From Thalassospira lucentensis (GTDB taxonomy: Bacteria; Pseudomonadota; Alphaproteobacteria; Rhodospirillales; Thalassospiraceae): DNA of 64,000 nucleotides. The stretch spans positions 1,780,501-1,844,500 of the forward strand of contig NZ_CP136684.1 in assembly GCF_032921865.1 (NCBI RefSeq), given 5' to 3'. The position numbers and the translations under genes were made by a program. The first letter of the stretch is position 1. Every line of letters begins with the position of its first letter. Below the pieces are notes generated by a model. The model was not told where the DNA came from, did no database searches, and saw only the letters and a program-made list of their open reading frames with translations. Below are positions 34,386 to 41,880 of this stretch, one piece after another.

Positions 34386-35650
34386 TCACAGGTTTTGGCC
34401 TTTTGGCACTGCTTGCGATTGGTGCACCGGTGGCCTTTGCCATCGCGCTGGCGATTGCGATTTACATCAGTGGTGCAACATTTGGCATTGATTTGCTGCC
34501 CCAGCGTATTTTTGCCGGGCTTGACAGCTTTACTATTTTGGCAATTCCGCTGTTTGTTCTTGCCGGTGAACTGATGAACGCCAGCGGGATCACCAACCGG
34601 GTTATCAATCTTGCCAACGCGTTGGTGGGGCATGCGAAAGCCGGTCTGGCACAGGTCAATATATGGTCGTCCGTGATTTTTGCAGGCCTCTCGGGGTCGG
34701 CGGTGGCCGATACATCCGCGTTGGGGCGTATTTTTATTCCCTCAATGGAAAAGGAAGGTTATCCGCGTGATTTTGCGGCATCGCTGACAGCGGCATCCTC
34801 GGTAATCGGTCCAATCATTCCGCCCAGTATTCCGGTGATCATCTATGCGCTGATTACCAGCAATGTATCCGTTCCTGCGCTGTTTCTGGCCGGGATCGTT
34901 CCGGGCATTCTTATTGCGATTGCGCTGTCGGTTTATGTCCGCATATTTGCGGGCAACTATGCCACGCCGCGTGACCGGATGAATATGCGCGAAAAACTGC
35001 GCGCGCTTTGGGATGGTCTGATCCCGATTTTCATGCCGGTCTTTGTGATTGGCTCGATCCTGGCAGGCATTGTCACTCCGACCGAAGCCGCAAGCTTTGC
35101 CGTGTTTTATGCGCTGGTTGTCGGGCTGTTCGTTTTCCGTGAACTCAAACCATCGGAACTGCCGGGCATTTTCGCCAATTCGATGCGCGATTCATCAAGC
35201 ATCCTGATCATTATGGGATCGGTTGCGGCGGCAAACTGGTTCATGACCTTTGCGGGCATTCCGCAGGCTGTCAGTTCATTCGTTCTTGGCTATGTCGACA
35301 GCCCGGCGATGTTCCTGATCCTGATCAACATCATGCTGCTTGCTGTCGGGCTCGTGCTTGAAGGCATTGCCGCAATGCTGGTTCTGGTGCCGATCCTCCA
35401 TCCGATAGCGATCAGCCTTGGTATTGATCCGACCCATTTCGGCATCGTCGTGATCTTTAACCTGATGATCGGTCTGATCACACCGCCGATGGGGCTTTGC
35501 CTGTTTGTTGCGGATGCCATCGCCAATGTCGGTATGGCCCGGATGATCAAATCAATCATGCCGCTGTTCCTCGTGGAACTGGCGGTTCTGATCCTGATCA
35601 CCTTTGTGCCGCAGCTCGTCACCTTTATGCCCAACCTGTTCGGATTTTAG
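34382..35650 (+). CDS. dctM: TRAP transporter large permease subunit, DctM family
   Basis: Large TRAP subunit (422 residues), the ion-coupled transport channel, with about 12 hydrophobic helices. Family motifs include IPLFVLAGELMNASGI, WSSVIFAGLSGSAVADTSALGRI, AASSVIGPIIPPSIPVIIYALI and the C-terminal NLMIGLITPPMGLCLFVA. It is translationally coupled to dctQ and followed 12 bp later by the dehydrogenase gene. Confidence 0.94.
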   Translation: MITGFGLLALLAIGAPVAFAIALAIAIYISGATFGIDLLPQRIFAGLDSFTILAIPLFVLAGELMNASGITNRVINLANALVGHAKAGLAQVNIWSSVIFAGLSGSAVADTSALGRIFIPSMEKEGYPRDFAASLTAASSVIGPIIPPSIPVIIYALITSNVSVPALFLAGIVPGILIAIALSVYVRIFAGNYATPRDRMNMREKLRALWDGLIPIFMPVFVIGSILAGIVTPTEAASFAVFYALVVGLFVFRELKPSELPGIFANSMRDSSSILIIMGSVAAANWFMTFAGIPQAVSSFVLGYVDSPAMFLILINIMLLAVGLVLEGIAAMLVLVPILHPIAISLGIDPTHFGIVVIFNLMIGLITPPMGLCLFVADAIANVGMARMIKSIMPLFLVELAVLILITFVPQLVTFMPNLFGF

Positions 35651-35661
35651 GATTTCGCCCC

Positions 35662-36510
35662 ATGTTGAAACTCGGTCTTATCGGTAAAGGCATATCGCGT
35701 AGCCAATCGGCCAGACTGCATGTCCTGCTTGGCCGGATGTGCGGAATTGAAGTGACCTATGATTATCTCGACAGTGAAAAGATCGCCGATTTTGATCTGA
35801 TCGGGCAGCTAACAGTCTGTGCCAAGGCCGGTTATGCCGGGGTGAATGTCACCCACCCCTACAAAACCGAAGCCCGCAAGCTGATCCAGCGCCGTAAACG
35901 TCTTCCCGAAGCCCTTGGTGCGGTGAATACGGTGGTGTTCCGCGAAGATGGCTGGCGCGGGGACAATACCGACTATGTCGGTTTCATGCGCGGCTATCGC
36001 GGGCAGTTTGGCGATCAGGCACCGGGGACGGTATTACAGATGGGGGCTGGTGGCGTTGGCCTTGCGGCTGCCTTCGGATTGCACGGGCTTGGCGCGGACC
36101 GCATCCTTATTCATGACAAGGATGCCGACCGCGGTCATGAACTGGTTGCGACCCTGAAGGCCGGCGGGGCCAACGTTGCCTTTATTGCGGAGGCCGATCT
36201 TTCCGATGCGATCCGCAATGCGGACGGCTTGATCAATTGCACCCCGGTCGGCATGAACCAGTATCCGGGCAGTCCGATTGATGCTGCTTTGCTGGGCGGA
36301 CAGAAATGGGCGTTTGACGCGGTTTATACACCGGTTGAAACCGCGTTCCTTCATTCCGCGCAAAAGGCGGGGCTTTCTGTCATGACCGGCTTTGAACTGT
36401 TCTTTTTTCAGGGTATTGAAGCATTCGAGGTTTTCAGCGGTGCGCAGATCGACGGTGATGCTGCCCGGATCGAATATTTCAATGCCTATCCCGAGGCATT
36501 GACGGGGTAA
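35662..36510 (+). CDS. Shikimate/quinate 5-dehydrogenase family protein
   Basis: NAD(P)-dependent dehydrogenase of the AroE family (282 residues). N-terminal GLIGKGISRSQSARLH replaces the usual GNPIxHSxSP motif of biosynthetic AroE. The catalytic lysine is in NVTHPYKTEA and the aspartate in GDNTDYVGF. The dinucleotide motif is GAGGVGLAAAFGLHGLG; the following ILIHDKDADR with an acidic residue suggests NAD preference, as in catabolic quinate/shikimate dehydrogenases. ATG at 35662 is chosen; upstream in-frame codons run back into dctM. Within this operon it would oxidise shikimate or quinate for catabolism rather than make aromatic amino acids. Confidence 0.88.
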   Translation: MLKLGLIGKGISRSQSARLHVLLGRMCGIEVTYDYLDSEKIADFDLIGQLTVCAKAGYAGVNVTHPYKTEARKLIQRRKRLPEALGAVNTVVFREDGWRGDNTDYVGFMRGYRGQFGDQAPGTVLQMGAGGVGLAAAFGLHGLGADRILIHDKDADRGHELVATLKAGGANVAFIAEADLSDAIRNADGLINCTPVGMNQYPGSPIDAALLGGQKWAFDAVYTPVETAFLHSAQKAGLSVMTGFELFFFQGIEAFEVFSGAQIDGDAARIEYFNAYPEALTG

Positions 36511-36521
36511 GGGGAAAGTCC

Positions 36522-37172
36522 ATGAGCAGCACAGTTGCCGAGACAGTTTATAACGAAATTCGCGATGACATCCTGTATGGCGAACTCCAGCCGGGCGTGA
36601 AGCTGAAGCTTGATGCGCTGCGTGACCGTTATAATGCCGGCGTCAATACGCTCCGCGAAGTGCTGAACCGTCTTGTCGCGTCGGGATTTGTTTTTGTCGA
36701 AGGCCAGAAAGGTTTTCGGGTTGTCGAAACATCGCCCTCGAATTTCAAGGAACTGACCGCGATGCGGTTGCTGCTTGAAACAGATGGGCTTGGGAAATCT
36801 ATCGATGCCGGGGATGTCGAGTGGGAGGGCCGCGTTGCCGCCGCCCATCACAAACTTTCGGCGATCGAAAAACGAATGCTGACCGAGGATAGCCGTGAAC
36901 TGACCGTCCGCTGGAGCCAGTATGATCGCGAATTTCATCAGGCACTGATTTCGGCCTGCGGATCAGATCTGCATATGCGGATGCATCGCGAAATCTTTGA
37001 CCAGTTCCGCCGCTATGTGGTGATCGAACTGAAAACGCATGGTTTCCGTGCCGAAGACATCATCGATGAACATCGCAGCATCTGTGATCTGGCGCTGGCG
37101 CGCGACAAGAATGCCGCGCTGGCAAAACTGACCGACCACATTGAAACCTATCGGCGCCGTTCGCAGGACTGA
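36522..37172 (+). CDS. GntR family transcriptional regulator (FadR/FCD subgroup)
   Basis: Regulator of 216 residues with an N-terminal GntR winged helix (VYNEIRDDILYGELQPGVKLKLDALRDRYNAGVNTLREVLNRL) and a C-terminal FCD ligand domain with metal-binding-type residues (D and H in YDREFHQALISACGS and H in DEHRSICDLALARD). FCD regulators often bind carboxylic acids. Position between the dehydrogenase and dehydratase genes, 11 bp after the former, makes it the likely local regulator of the operon, responding to a pathway acid. Confidence 0.9.
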   Translation: MSSTVAETVYNEIRDDILYGELQPGVKLKLDALRDRYNAGVNTLREVLNRLVASGFVFVEGQKGFRVVETSPSNFKELTAMRLLLETDGLGKSIDAGDVEWEGRVAAAHHKLSAIEKRMLTEDSRELTVRWSQYDREFHQALISACGSDLHMRMHREIFDQFRRYVVIELKTHGFRAEDIIDEHRSICDLALARDKNAALAKLTDHIETYRRRSQD

Positions 37173-37258
37173 TCGCATGATCTTGCCGGGTGGTTTCCGC
37201 CCGGACATCCTTCCGAACCTGTGCGCCATGATGCCCACGACCATCCCGGAGGGATAAA

Positions 37259-39142
37259 ATGCTGACTTCCATCGCGACCGTATCGCTATCGGGCGATCTT
37301 CAGGAAAAACTTGATGCCATTGCTGCCGCTGGCTTCGACGGGGTCGAGATTTTTGAAAATGATCTGCTGACCTTTGATGGCTCCCCCGAAGATGTCGGCA
37401 AGACCATCCGAGACCTTGGTCTGAAACTGGTAACATTCCAGCCGTTCCGCGATTTTGAAGGCATGCCCGAACCCCAGCGCACCCGGGCCTTTGAGCGTGC
37501 GGAACGCAAGTTCGACCTGATGGAAGAACTGGGTACCGATCTTTTGATGGTATGTTCGAACGTATCGCCGCATTCGCTGGGCGGGCTTGACCGTGCGGCA
37601 AAGGATCTGGCCGAACTTGGCGACCGCGCGGCCAAGCGCGGGCTTCGCATCGCATTCGAAGCCCTGTCCTGGGGCAAGCATATCAGTGATTATCGAGATA
37701 GTTGGGAAGTGGTGCGGCGGGCCAATCACCCCAATGTCGGTCTGGTGCTTGATACCTTCCATATCATGGCACGCAAGGTACCGCTTGATGCGATTGCATC
37801 GATCCCCGGCGACAGGATTTTTCTTGTGCAGGTTGCCGATGCACCGATCCTCGAAATGGACCCGTTATCCTGGAGCCGCCATTTCAGGTGTTTCCCCGGA
37901 CAGGGCGATTTTCCGCTCGATGACTTCATGCGCAATCTGGCGCAAACCGGGTATGACGGGCCGCTATCACTTGAAATCTTCAATGACCAGTTCCGGTCAA
38001 GCTCGACCAAAAACGTTGCCAAGGATGGCTTGCGTTCGCTGATTTATCTGGGGGATGGCATTGATGGTGTAAAAGTTGGGGAAAAGGCGGTTGCCCTGCC
38101 GCCAAAGGCGCATGCCCGCAATGTCGAGTTTGTTGAATTCGCGGTCGAAGAAGAAAACGCCGAAAAACTTGCCGCCCTGTTTGTCGGGCTTGGCTTTGAA
38201 AAACGCGGCAGCCACAAATCCAAGGCCGTCACATGGTGGAAGCAGGGCAATATCAATCTTGTCATCAATTGTGACAAGGATGGCTTTGCGCATTCCTATA
38301 ACATCGTGCATGGCCCGTCGGTTTGTGCGGTGGGGCTTAAGGTTGATGACGCAAATGCATCGCTTAAACGCGCACAATCGTTGCTGGCGTCGCCCTTTAC
38401 CCAGCCGGTGGGGGCGGGCGAGATCGAAATGCCCGCCATTCGCGGTGTGGGCGGCAGTCTGGTTTATTTCCTTGATGATCAAAGCGAACTGGCGCGCATC
38501 TGGGATGTCGAGTTCGAAGCATCGAAAACTGCCGACAAACCGGCAAATGACGCCAGCCTGAAGGCTGTTGATCATGTGTCCTATTCGATGCAGTACGAGG
38601 AAATGCTGACCTGGGTGCTGTATTTCACGTCGATCTTTGACCTTGGCAAAATGCCAACAGTGGATGTGCCCGATCCCGGTGGTCTGGTGCAAAGTCAGGT
38701 GGTTCAGGGTGATGATGGCGGGGTGCGGCTGATCCTGAACGGATCGCAAAGCCCCCATACCCAGCATTCACAATTCCTAAGCGAATTCTTTGGAAGCGGC
38801 GTCCAGCATATCGCACTTTCAAGTGGCGATATTTTTGCCAGTGTTGATTTTTGCCGGAAAAATGGTGTTGAAGTTCTGCCAATACCGGAAAATTACTATG
38901 ATGACATCGAGGCGCGCTTTGGGCTTGATCCCGATCTTCTGGATCGACTGAAAGCTGCCAACATCCTTTATGATCGTGATGATGACGGCGAGTATTTTCA
39001 GGTCTATACCAAGACCTTCGCCAACCGGTTCTTCTTTGAACTGGTCGAACGTCGCGACTATCGCGGGTTTGGCGCGGCCAATGCACCGATCCGGCTGGCA
39101 TCGCAAACCCGTATGAACCGGCGCAGTCAGACGTCGAAATAA
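37259..39142 (+). CDS. quiC1: 3-dehydroshikimate dehydratase fused to HPPD-like dioxygenase domain (QuiC1-type)
   Basis: Two-domain protein (627 residues). The N-terminal half (about 1-285) is a sugar-phosphate-isomerase-type TIM barrel of the AsbF/QuiC class, with metal ligands suggested in AFEALSWGKHISDYRDSW, LVLDTFHIMAR and PLSLEIFND; it would convert 3-dehydroshikimate to protocatechuate. The C-terminal half (about 290-610) is a vicinal-oxygen-chelate fold like 4-hydroxyphenylpyruvate dioxygenase, keeping the two histidines (AVDHVSYSM, GVQHIALSS) and glutamate (FFELVERRDYRGFG) that bind iron. Pseudomonas QuiC1 has the same fusion. The function of the dioxygenase-like half is unresolved. 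The gene lies between the regulator and aroQ. Confidence 0.9.
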   Translation: MLTSIATVSLSGDLQEKLDAIAAAGFDGVEIFENDLLTFDGSPEDVGKTIRDLGLKLVTFQPFRDFEGMPEPQRTRAFERAERKFDLMEELGTDLLMVCSNVSPHSLGGLDRAAKDLAELGDRAAKRGLRIAFEALSWGKHISDYRDSWEVVRRANHPNVGLVLDTFHIMARKVPLDAIASIPGDRIFLVQVADAPILEMDPLSWSRHFRCFPGQGDFPLDDFMRNLAQTGYDGPLSLEIFNDQFRSSSTKNVAKDGLRSLIYLGDGIDGVKVGEKAVALPPKAHARNVEFVEFAVEEENAEKLAALFVGLGFEKRGSHKSKAVTWWKQGNINLVINCDKDGFAHSYNIVHGPSVCAVGLKVDDANASLKRAQSLLASPFTQPVGAGEIEMPAIRGVGGSLVYFLDDQSELARIWDVEFEASKTADKPANDASLKAVDHVSYSMQYEEMLTWVLYFTSIFDLGKMPTVDVPDPGGLVQSQVVQGDDGGVRLILNGSQSPHTQHSQFLSEFFGSGVQHIALSSGDIFASVDFCRKNGVEVLPIPENYYDDIEARFGLDPDLLDRLKAANILYDRDDDGEYFQVYTKTFANRFFFELVERRDYRGFGAANAPIRLASQTRMNRRSQTSK

Positions 39143-39169
39143 CGAACTATTTCAGGGGATAAGGAAACC

Positions 39170-39619
39170 ATGAGCGTTTCGGAAATTCTTGTCATTAACG
39201 GCCCGAACCTTAACCTTCTGGGGCAGCGTCAGCCGGAAATCTACGGCTATGACACTTTGGCAAGTATCGCGGATAAATGCGCATCCCTTGCCGAGACGCT
39301 GGAGGTTTCTGTCCGGTTTGAACAGTCAAGTCACGAAGGCAGCATTGTCGATTTCATCCATGATGCACGGCAAAAATCGGCTGCGATCATCATCAATGCC
39401 GGGGCCTATACCCATACATCGGCCGCCATCCATGACGCGCTGAAAACATTCGACGGATATATCATCGAGCTGCATATCTCCAATCCGCATGCCCGTGAAG
39501 AATTCCGCCATCACAGCTGGATCAGCCCGGTTGCCAATGCCGTGATGGCAGGTGCCGGTGCCTATGGCTATGAACTGGCAACACGTCTGGCTGCGGAAAA
39601 AATTTCTCAGACCAAATAG
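39170..39619 (+). CDS. aroQ: Type II 3-dehydroquinate dehydratase
   Basis: Type II dehydroquinase (149 residues), interconverting 3-dehydroquinate and 3-dehydroshikimate. The family signature INGPNLNLLGQRQPEIYG with catalytic arginine and tyrosine is at residues 10-27. Also visible are FEQSSHEGSIVDFIH, INAGAYTHTSAAI and the catalytic-histidine region ELHISNPHAREEFRHHS. GGGGATAAGGA precedes the ATG. Placement after quiC1 suggests a catabolic (QuiB) role, supplying dehydroshikimate from quinate-derived dehydroquinate, though it could also serve biosynthesis. Confidence 0.94.
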   Translation: MSVSEILVINGPNLNLLGQRQPEIYGYDTLASIADKCASLAETLEVSVRFEQSSHEGSIVDFIHDARQKSAAIIINAGAYTHTSAAIHDALKTFDGYIIELHISNPHAREEFRHHSWISPVANAVMAGAGAYGYELATRLAAEKISQTK

Positions 39620-39649
39620 GGTGATGGTACCCGGGTCCGAAACAACAAA

Positions 39650-39668
39650 GGCAGCATTGAATGCTGCC
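39650..39668. repeat. 19 bp palindrome, left copy
   Basis: GGCAGCATTGAATGCTGCC, a perfect palindrome around a central G. An identical copy (with the same following T) is at 40791-40809, so the two bracket most of the non-coding region. A T-rich stretch follows on the minus strand only, which is the wrong direction to terminate aroQ. Confidence 0.7.
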
Positions 39669-39691
39669 TCGGACTGCTGATCCGATCTGAT

Positions 39692-39830
39692 CATCATTCC
39701 CGCAAAGCCTGCCCCCGTGAAAGCGGGGCGGCAATCCCGTCTCCTGCAACAGGGCATGGATTCCGGGTCTGCGCTCTGCTCCGCCCGGAATGACGATTTT
39801 GATCAATCGCCAAAGCCAACCCCGTCAGCC
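39692..39830. repeat. Interspersed repeat element, copy 1
   Basis: REP-like element beginning CATTCCCGC and containing GGCATGGATTCCGGGTCTGC and CCGGAATGACG, followed by GATCAATCGCCAAAGCCAA. The outer ends are inverted (CATTCC... and ...GGAATG). It is homologous over most of its length to the element at 39867-39990. Such GTCATTCCCGC/GGAATGACG units are widespread non-coding repeats in proteobacterial genomes. Confidence 0.7.
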
Positions 39831-39866
39831 AACCACGGGCCGCTGACAAAGCCCTCCCAACCAGAT

Positions 39867-39990
39867 CGTCATTCCCGCGACGGCGGGAATCCAGTCTCTT
39901 TCAACGGGGCATGGATTCCGGGTCTGCGCTGCGCTTCGCCCGGAATGACGGTTTTGGTCAATCGCCAAACCAATCCCGCCAGCCAACCAA
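39867..39990. repeat. Interspersed repeat element, copy 2
   Basis: Second copy of the element, starting CGTCATTCCCGCGACGGCGG and ending CGGAATGACG at 39950, with the trailing GGTCAATCGCCAAACCAAT shared with copy 1. The terminal CGTCATTCC/GGAATGACG form an inverted repeat. A partial third trace (CCCGAATGACG) is at about 40058-40070. Confidence 0.7.
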
Positions 39991-40611
39991 CCCCTCTGCC
40001 CCCGGCATCGCCAAACGCCACCGACCGGACGGACCACGTCCCGGACGGCCCCCGCTGCCCCGAATGACGCTCGCTCTCGGTTGCCCCAAAACGCACCTCA
40101 CCCCAAGGGCCACAGCGTTGCCGAATGGCAGGCACACAAATCCCGCCATCGATGACCGGCCTTTCGGCATGTCCGACGCACCATCGGCCCGCTGACAACC
40201 GATCCTGCCAGCCGCTCCCCGCCAGCCACCCAGGCAACCCGGCCAGCCGATCCCGTGCCGATCCAATCCGGGCGCAATTCGGGCCCGCTGATTCTCGGCA
40301 TTGTCACGCTTCACTGACCGGACTGGCCCCGAACTGGACCCGGACTGGACTGAGCTGGACCTAACCAGCTTCACCTCGCCCCGGCTATCCCAGCCCCGAA
40401 CAAACACCCTTGCCCCAGGGACACATCTCTCCCGTCATGATATACACCCGTTTTCGTAAATATCGCATGGCCTCACGGCCCGGACGCACCACCGCCGTAA
40501 TGACTTTTCCATGCGCCAGTGATGCTCCTTTGGCGACGCCGCCCCCGCCATTTCATCCCGTCAGATCGCTGCCCTGTCATCGTCTCATTCCTGTTTTGCC
40601 GCCCGAAACGC
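39991..40611. other. Non-coding C-rich stretch
   Basis: This stretch of about 620 bp has no supported gene. The plus strand is unusually rich in C over G and in short CC-containing words. Around 40313-40363 it has a degenerate tandem of GACTGG/CTGGACC-like units. Open frames here are proline/arginine-rich on both strands and look like consequences of composition. It may be decayed repeat sequence. Confidence 0.4.
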
Positions 40612-40648
40612 AAAAACCCGCAAAAGCGGATCACGCTTTGCGGGTTTT
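40612..40648 (-). terminator. Strong hairpin terminator, probably for recR
   Basis: A 15 bp stem (AAAACCCGCAAAAGCG paired with CGCTTTGCGGGTTTT, one bulged A) with loop GATCA. On the minus strand the stem ends in TTTTT, and it lies about 190 bp beyond the recR stop. It could act in both directions. Confidence 0.75.
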
Positions 40649-40790
40649 GTCTCTGGACCTATTTGTCCTGTTGACTTTATCTTTATGCCACAACCAAAAG
40701 AACAAATCAAGAACTTTTTTCAAAAAAGCCGGAAAAAGTTCCCGGTCGATGCTCTGCGTGACCGAAAAGGCATATTTATCAACATCCTGA

Positions 40791-40809
40791 GGCAGCATTG
40801 AATGCTGCC
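40791..40809. repeat. 19 bp palindrome, right copy
   Basis: Identical to the palindrome at 39650-39668. Here the T-rich side (CCTTTCTGTTTT) is on the plus strand, facing recR, again the wrong direction for the adjacent gene. It lies 27 bp after the recR stop. Confidence 0.7.
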
Positions 40810-40835
40810 TTTCTGTTTTCATGAACGGTTTGCGA

Positions 40836-41429
40836 TCAAACTGCGCTGCGTGATCGAAGGGCTGCGGCCAGCGTGCCGTCATCAAGGTAATCAAGTTCGC
40901 CGCCAACCGGGACCCCGTGCGCCAGGCGTGTAACCTTGACCCCGGTTTCGATCAGGCGTTCGGTAATGTAATGTGCGGTGGTCTGGCCATCGACCGTGGC
41001 ATTGGTGGCAAGGATTACTTCCGTCACAGCCTCGTCACGTGCCCGTTCAATCAGTTGATCGATGCGCAAATCATCTGGCCCGACCCCATCAAGCGGCGAC
41101 AATGTCCCACCCAGAACATGATATTGCCCCTTGAACGCCCCGGCACGTTCCAGCGCCCAAAGATCCTGAACTTCCTCGACCACGCAAATCGCATCGTGGG
41201 TGCGATTGCGATCAGCACAAATATGGCACGGATCGACAACATCAATATTGCCGCAAATGCCGCAATTGGTCATGGCATTCGCGGTTTCTTCCAGTGCGTG
41301 GGACAACGGGATCATCAGGGTTTCGGGCTTTTTGAGCATCTGCAAAACCGCACGCCGTGCTGACCGCGGGCCAAGCCCCGGTAGGCGTGACAGAAGCTTG
41401 ATCAGATTTTCGATTTCCCGTCCGTTCAT
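40836..41429 (-). CDS. recR: Recombination mediator protein RecR
   Basis: RecR (198 residues) acts with RecF and RecO to load RecA at gaps. N-terminal [22 protein letters not shown] contains the helix-hairpin-helix. The four-cysteine zinc finger is [16 protein letters not shown]. The Toprim domain carries [15 protein letters not shown] and ends near [19 protein letters not shown] at 41429 matches the family start (MNGREIENL); the longer in-frame start has no homology. Gene order dnaX-ebfC-recR is conserved across bacteria. Confidence 0.95.
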   Translation of the reverse strand: MNGREIENLIKLLSRLPGLGPRSARRAVLQMLKKPETLMIPLSHALEETANAMTNCGICGNIDVVDPCHICADRNRTHDAICVVEEVQDLWALERAGAFKGQYHVLGGTLSPLDGVGPDDLRIDQLIERARDEAVTEVILATNATVDGQTTAHYITERLIETGVKVTRLAHGVPVGGELDYLDDGTLAAALRSRSAV

Positions 41430-41556
41430 GATGGTCCCGTCTTGCGGTTGATCTTTTGATTGGTGTCTCTGGTAGCTTGTATCAAAAACAAAGGGCGGCG
41501 CAATGCCACCCTTTGATTTATGCGGCATGACCGCAATTTGATATTGGTTTTGCCGA

Positions 41557-41880
41557 TCAGAACGGAAGTTTGAAACCTTCGGGCAGGTTGAGCCCGCCGG
41601 TGACGTCCTTCATCTTGTCCTGGACGGCGGCTTCGACCTTGACCTTGGCATCGTTATAGGCGGCAACGATCAGATCTTCGAGAACTTCGGTGTCCTCGGG
41701 ATCGACGATGCTTTTGTCGAGTTTCAGGCCACGCATCTCGCCCTTACCGTTCAGCATGACCTTGACCATGCCCGCCCCGGACTGGCCTTCGATTTCAAGT
41801 GCCACAAGTCCTTCCTGCATTTCCTGCATTTTGGACTGCATTTGCTGGGCCTGTTTCAGCATCCCTGCAAGGTTCTTCAT
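41557..41880 (-). CDS. ebfC: YbaB/EbfC family nucleoid-associated protein
   Basis: Small DNA-binding nucleoid protein (107 residues) of the YbaB/EbfC family. The N-terminal coiled helix [20 protein letters not shown] and the following [22 protein letters not shown] strands are characteristic, and the C-terminus ends [14 protein letters not shown]. Its ATG overlaps the dnaX stop by 4 bp (ATGA), so the two are translationally coupled. Confidence 0.95.
   Translation of the reverse strand: MKNLAGMLKQAQQMQSKMQEMQEGLVALEIEGQSGAGMVKVMLNGKGEMRGLKLDKSIVDPEDTEVLEDLIVAAYNDAKVKVEAAVQDKMKDVTGGLNLPEGFKLPF

Noticed and set aside
39717..40407. Several frames of 100-150 codons on both strands between aroQ and recR
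   Set aside because: They overlap REP-like repeats and C-rich sequence, are proline/arginine-rich in all frames and lack ribosome-binding sites.
40410..40790. 126-codon plus-strand frame
   Set aside because: Includes a terminator hairpin inside the frame and has no coding signature.
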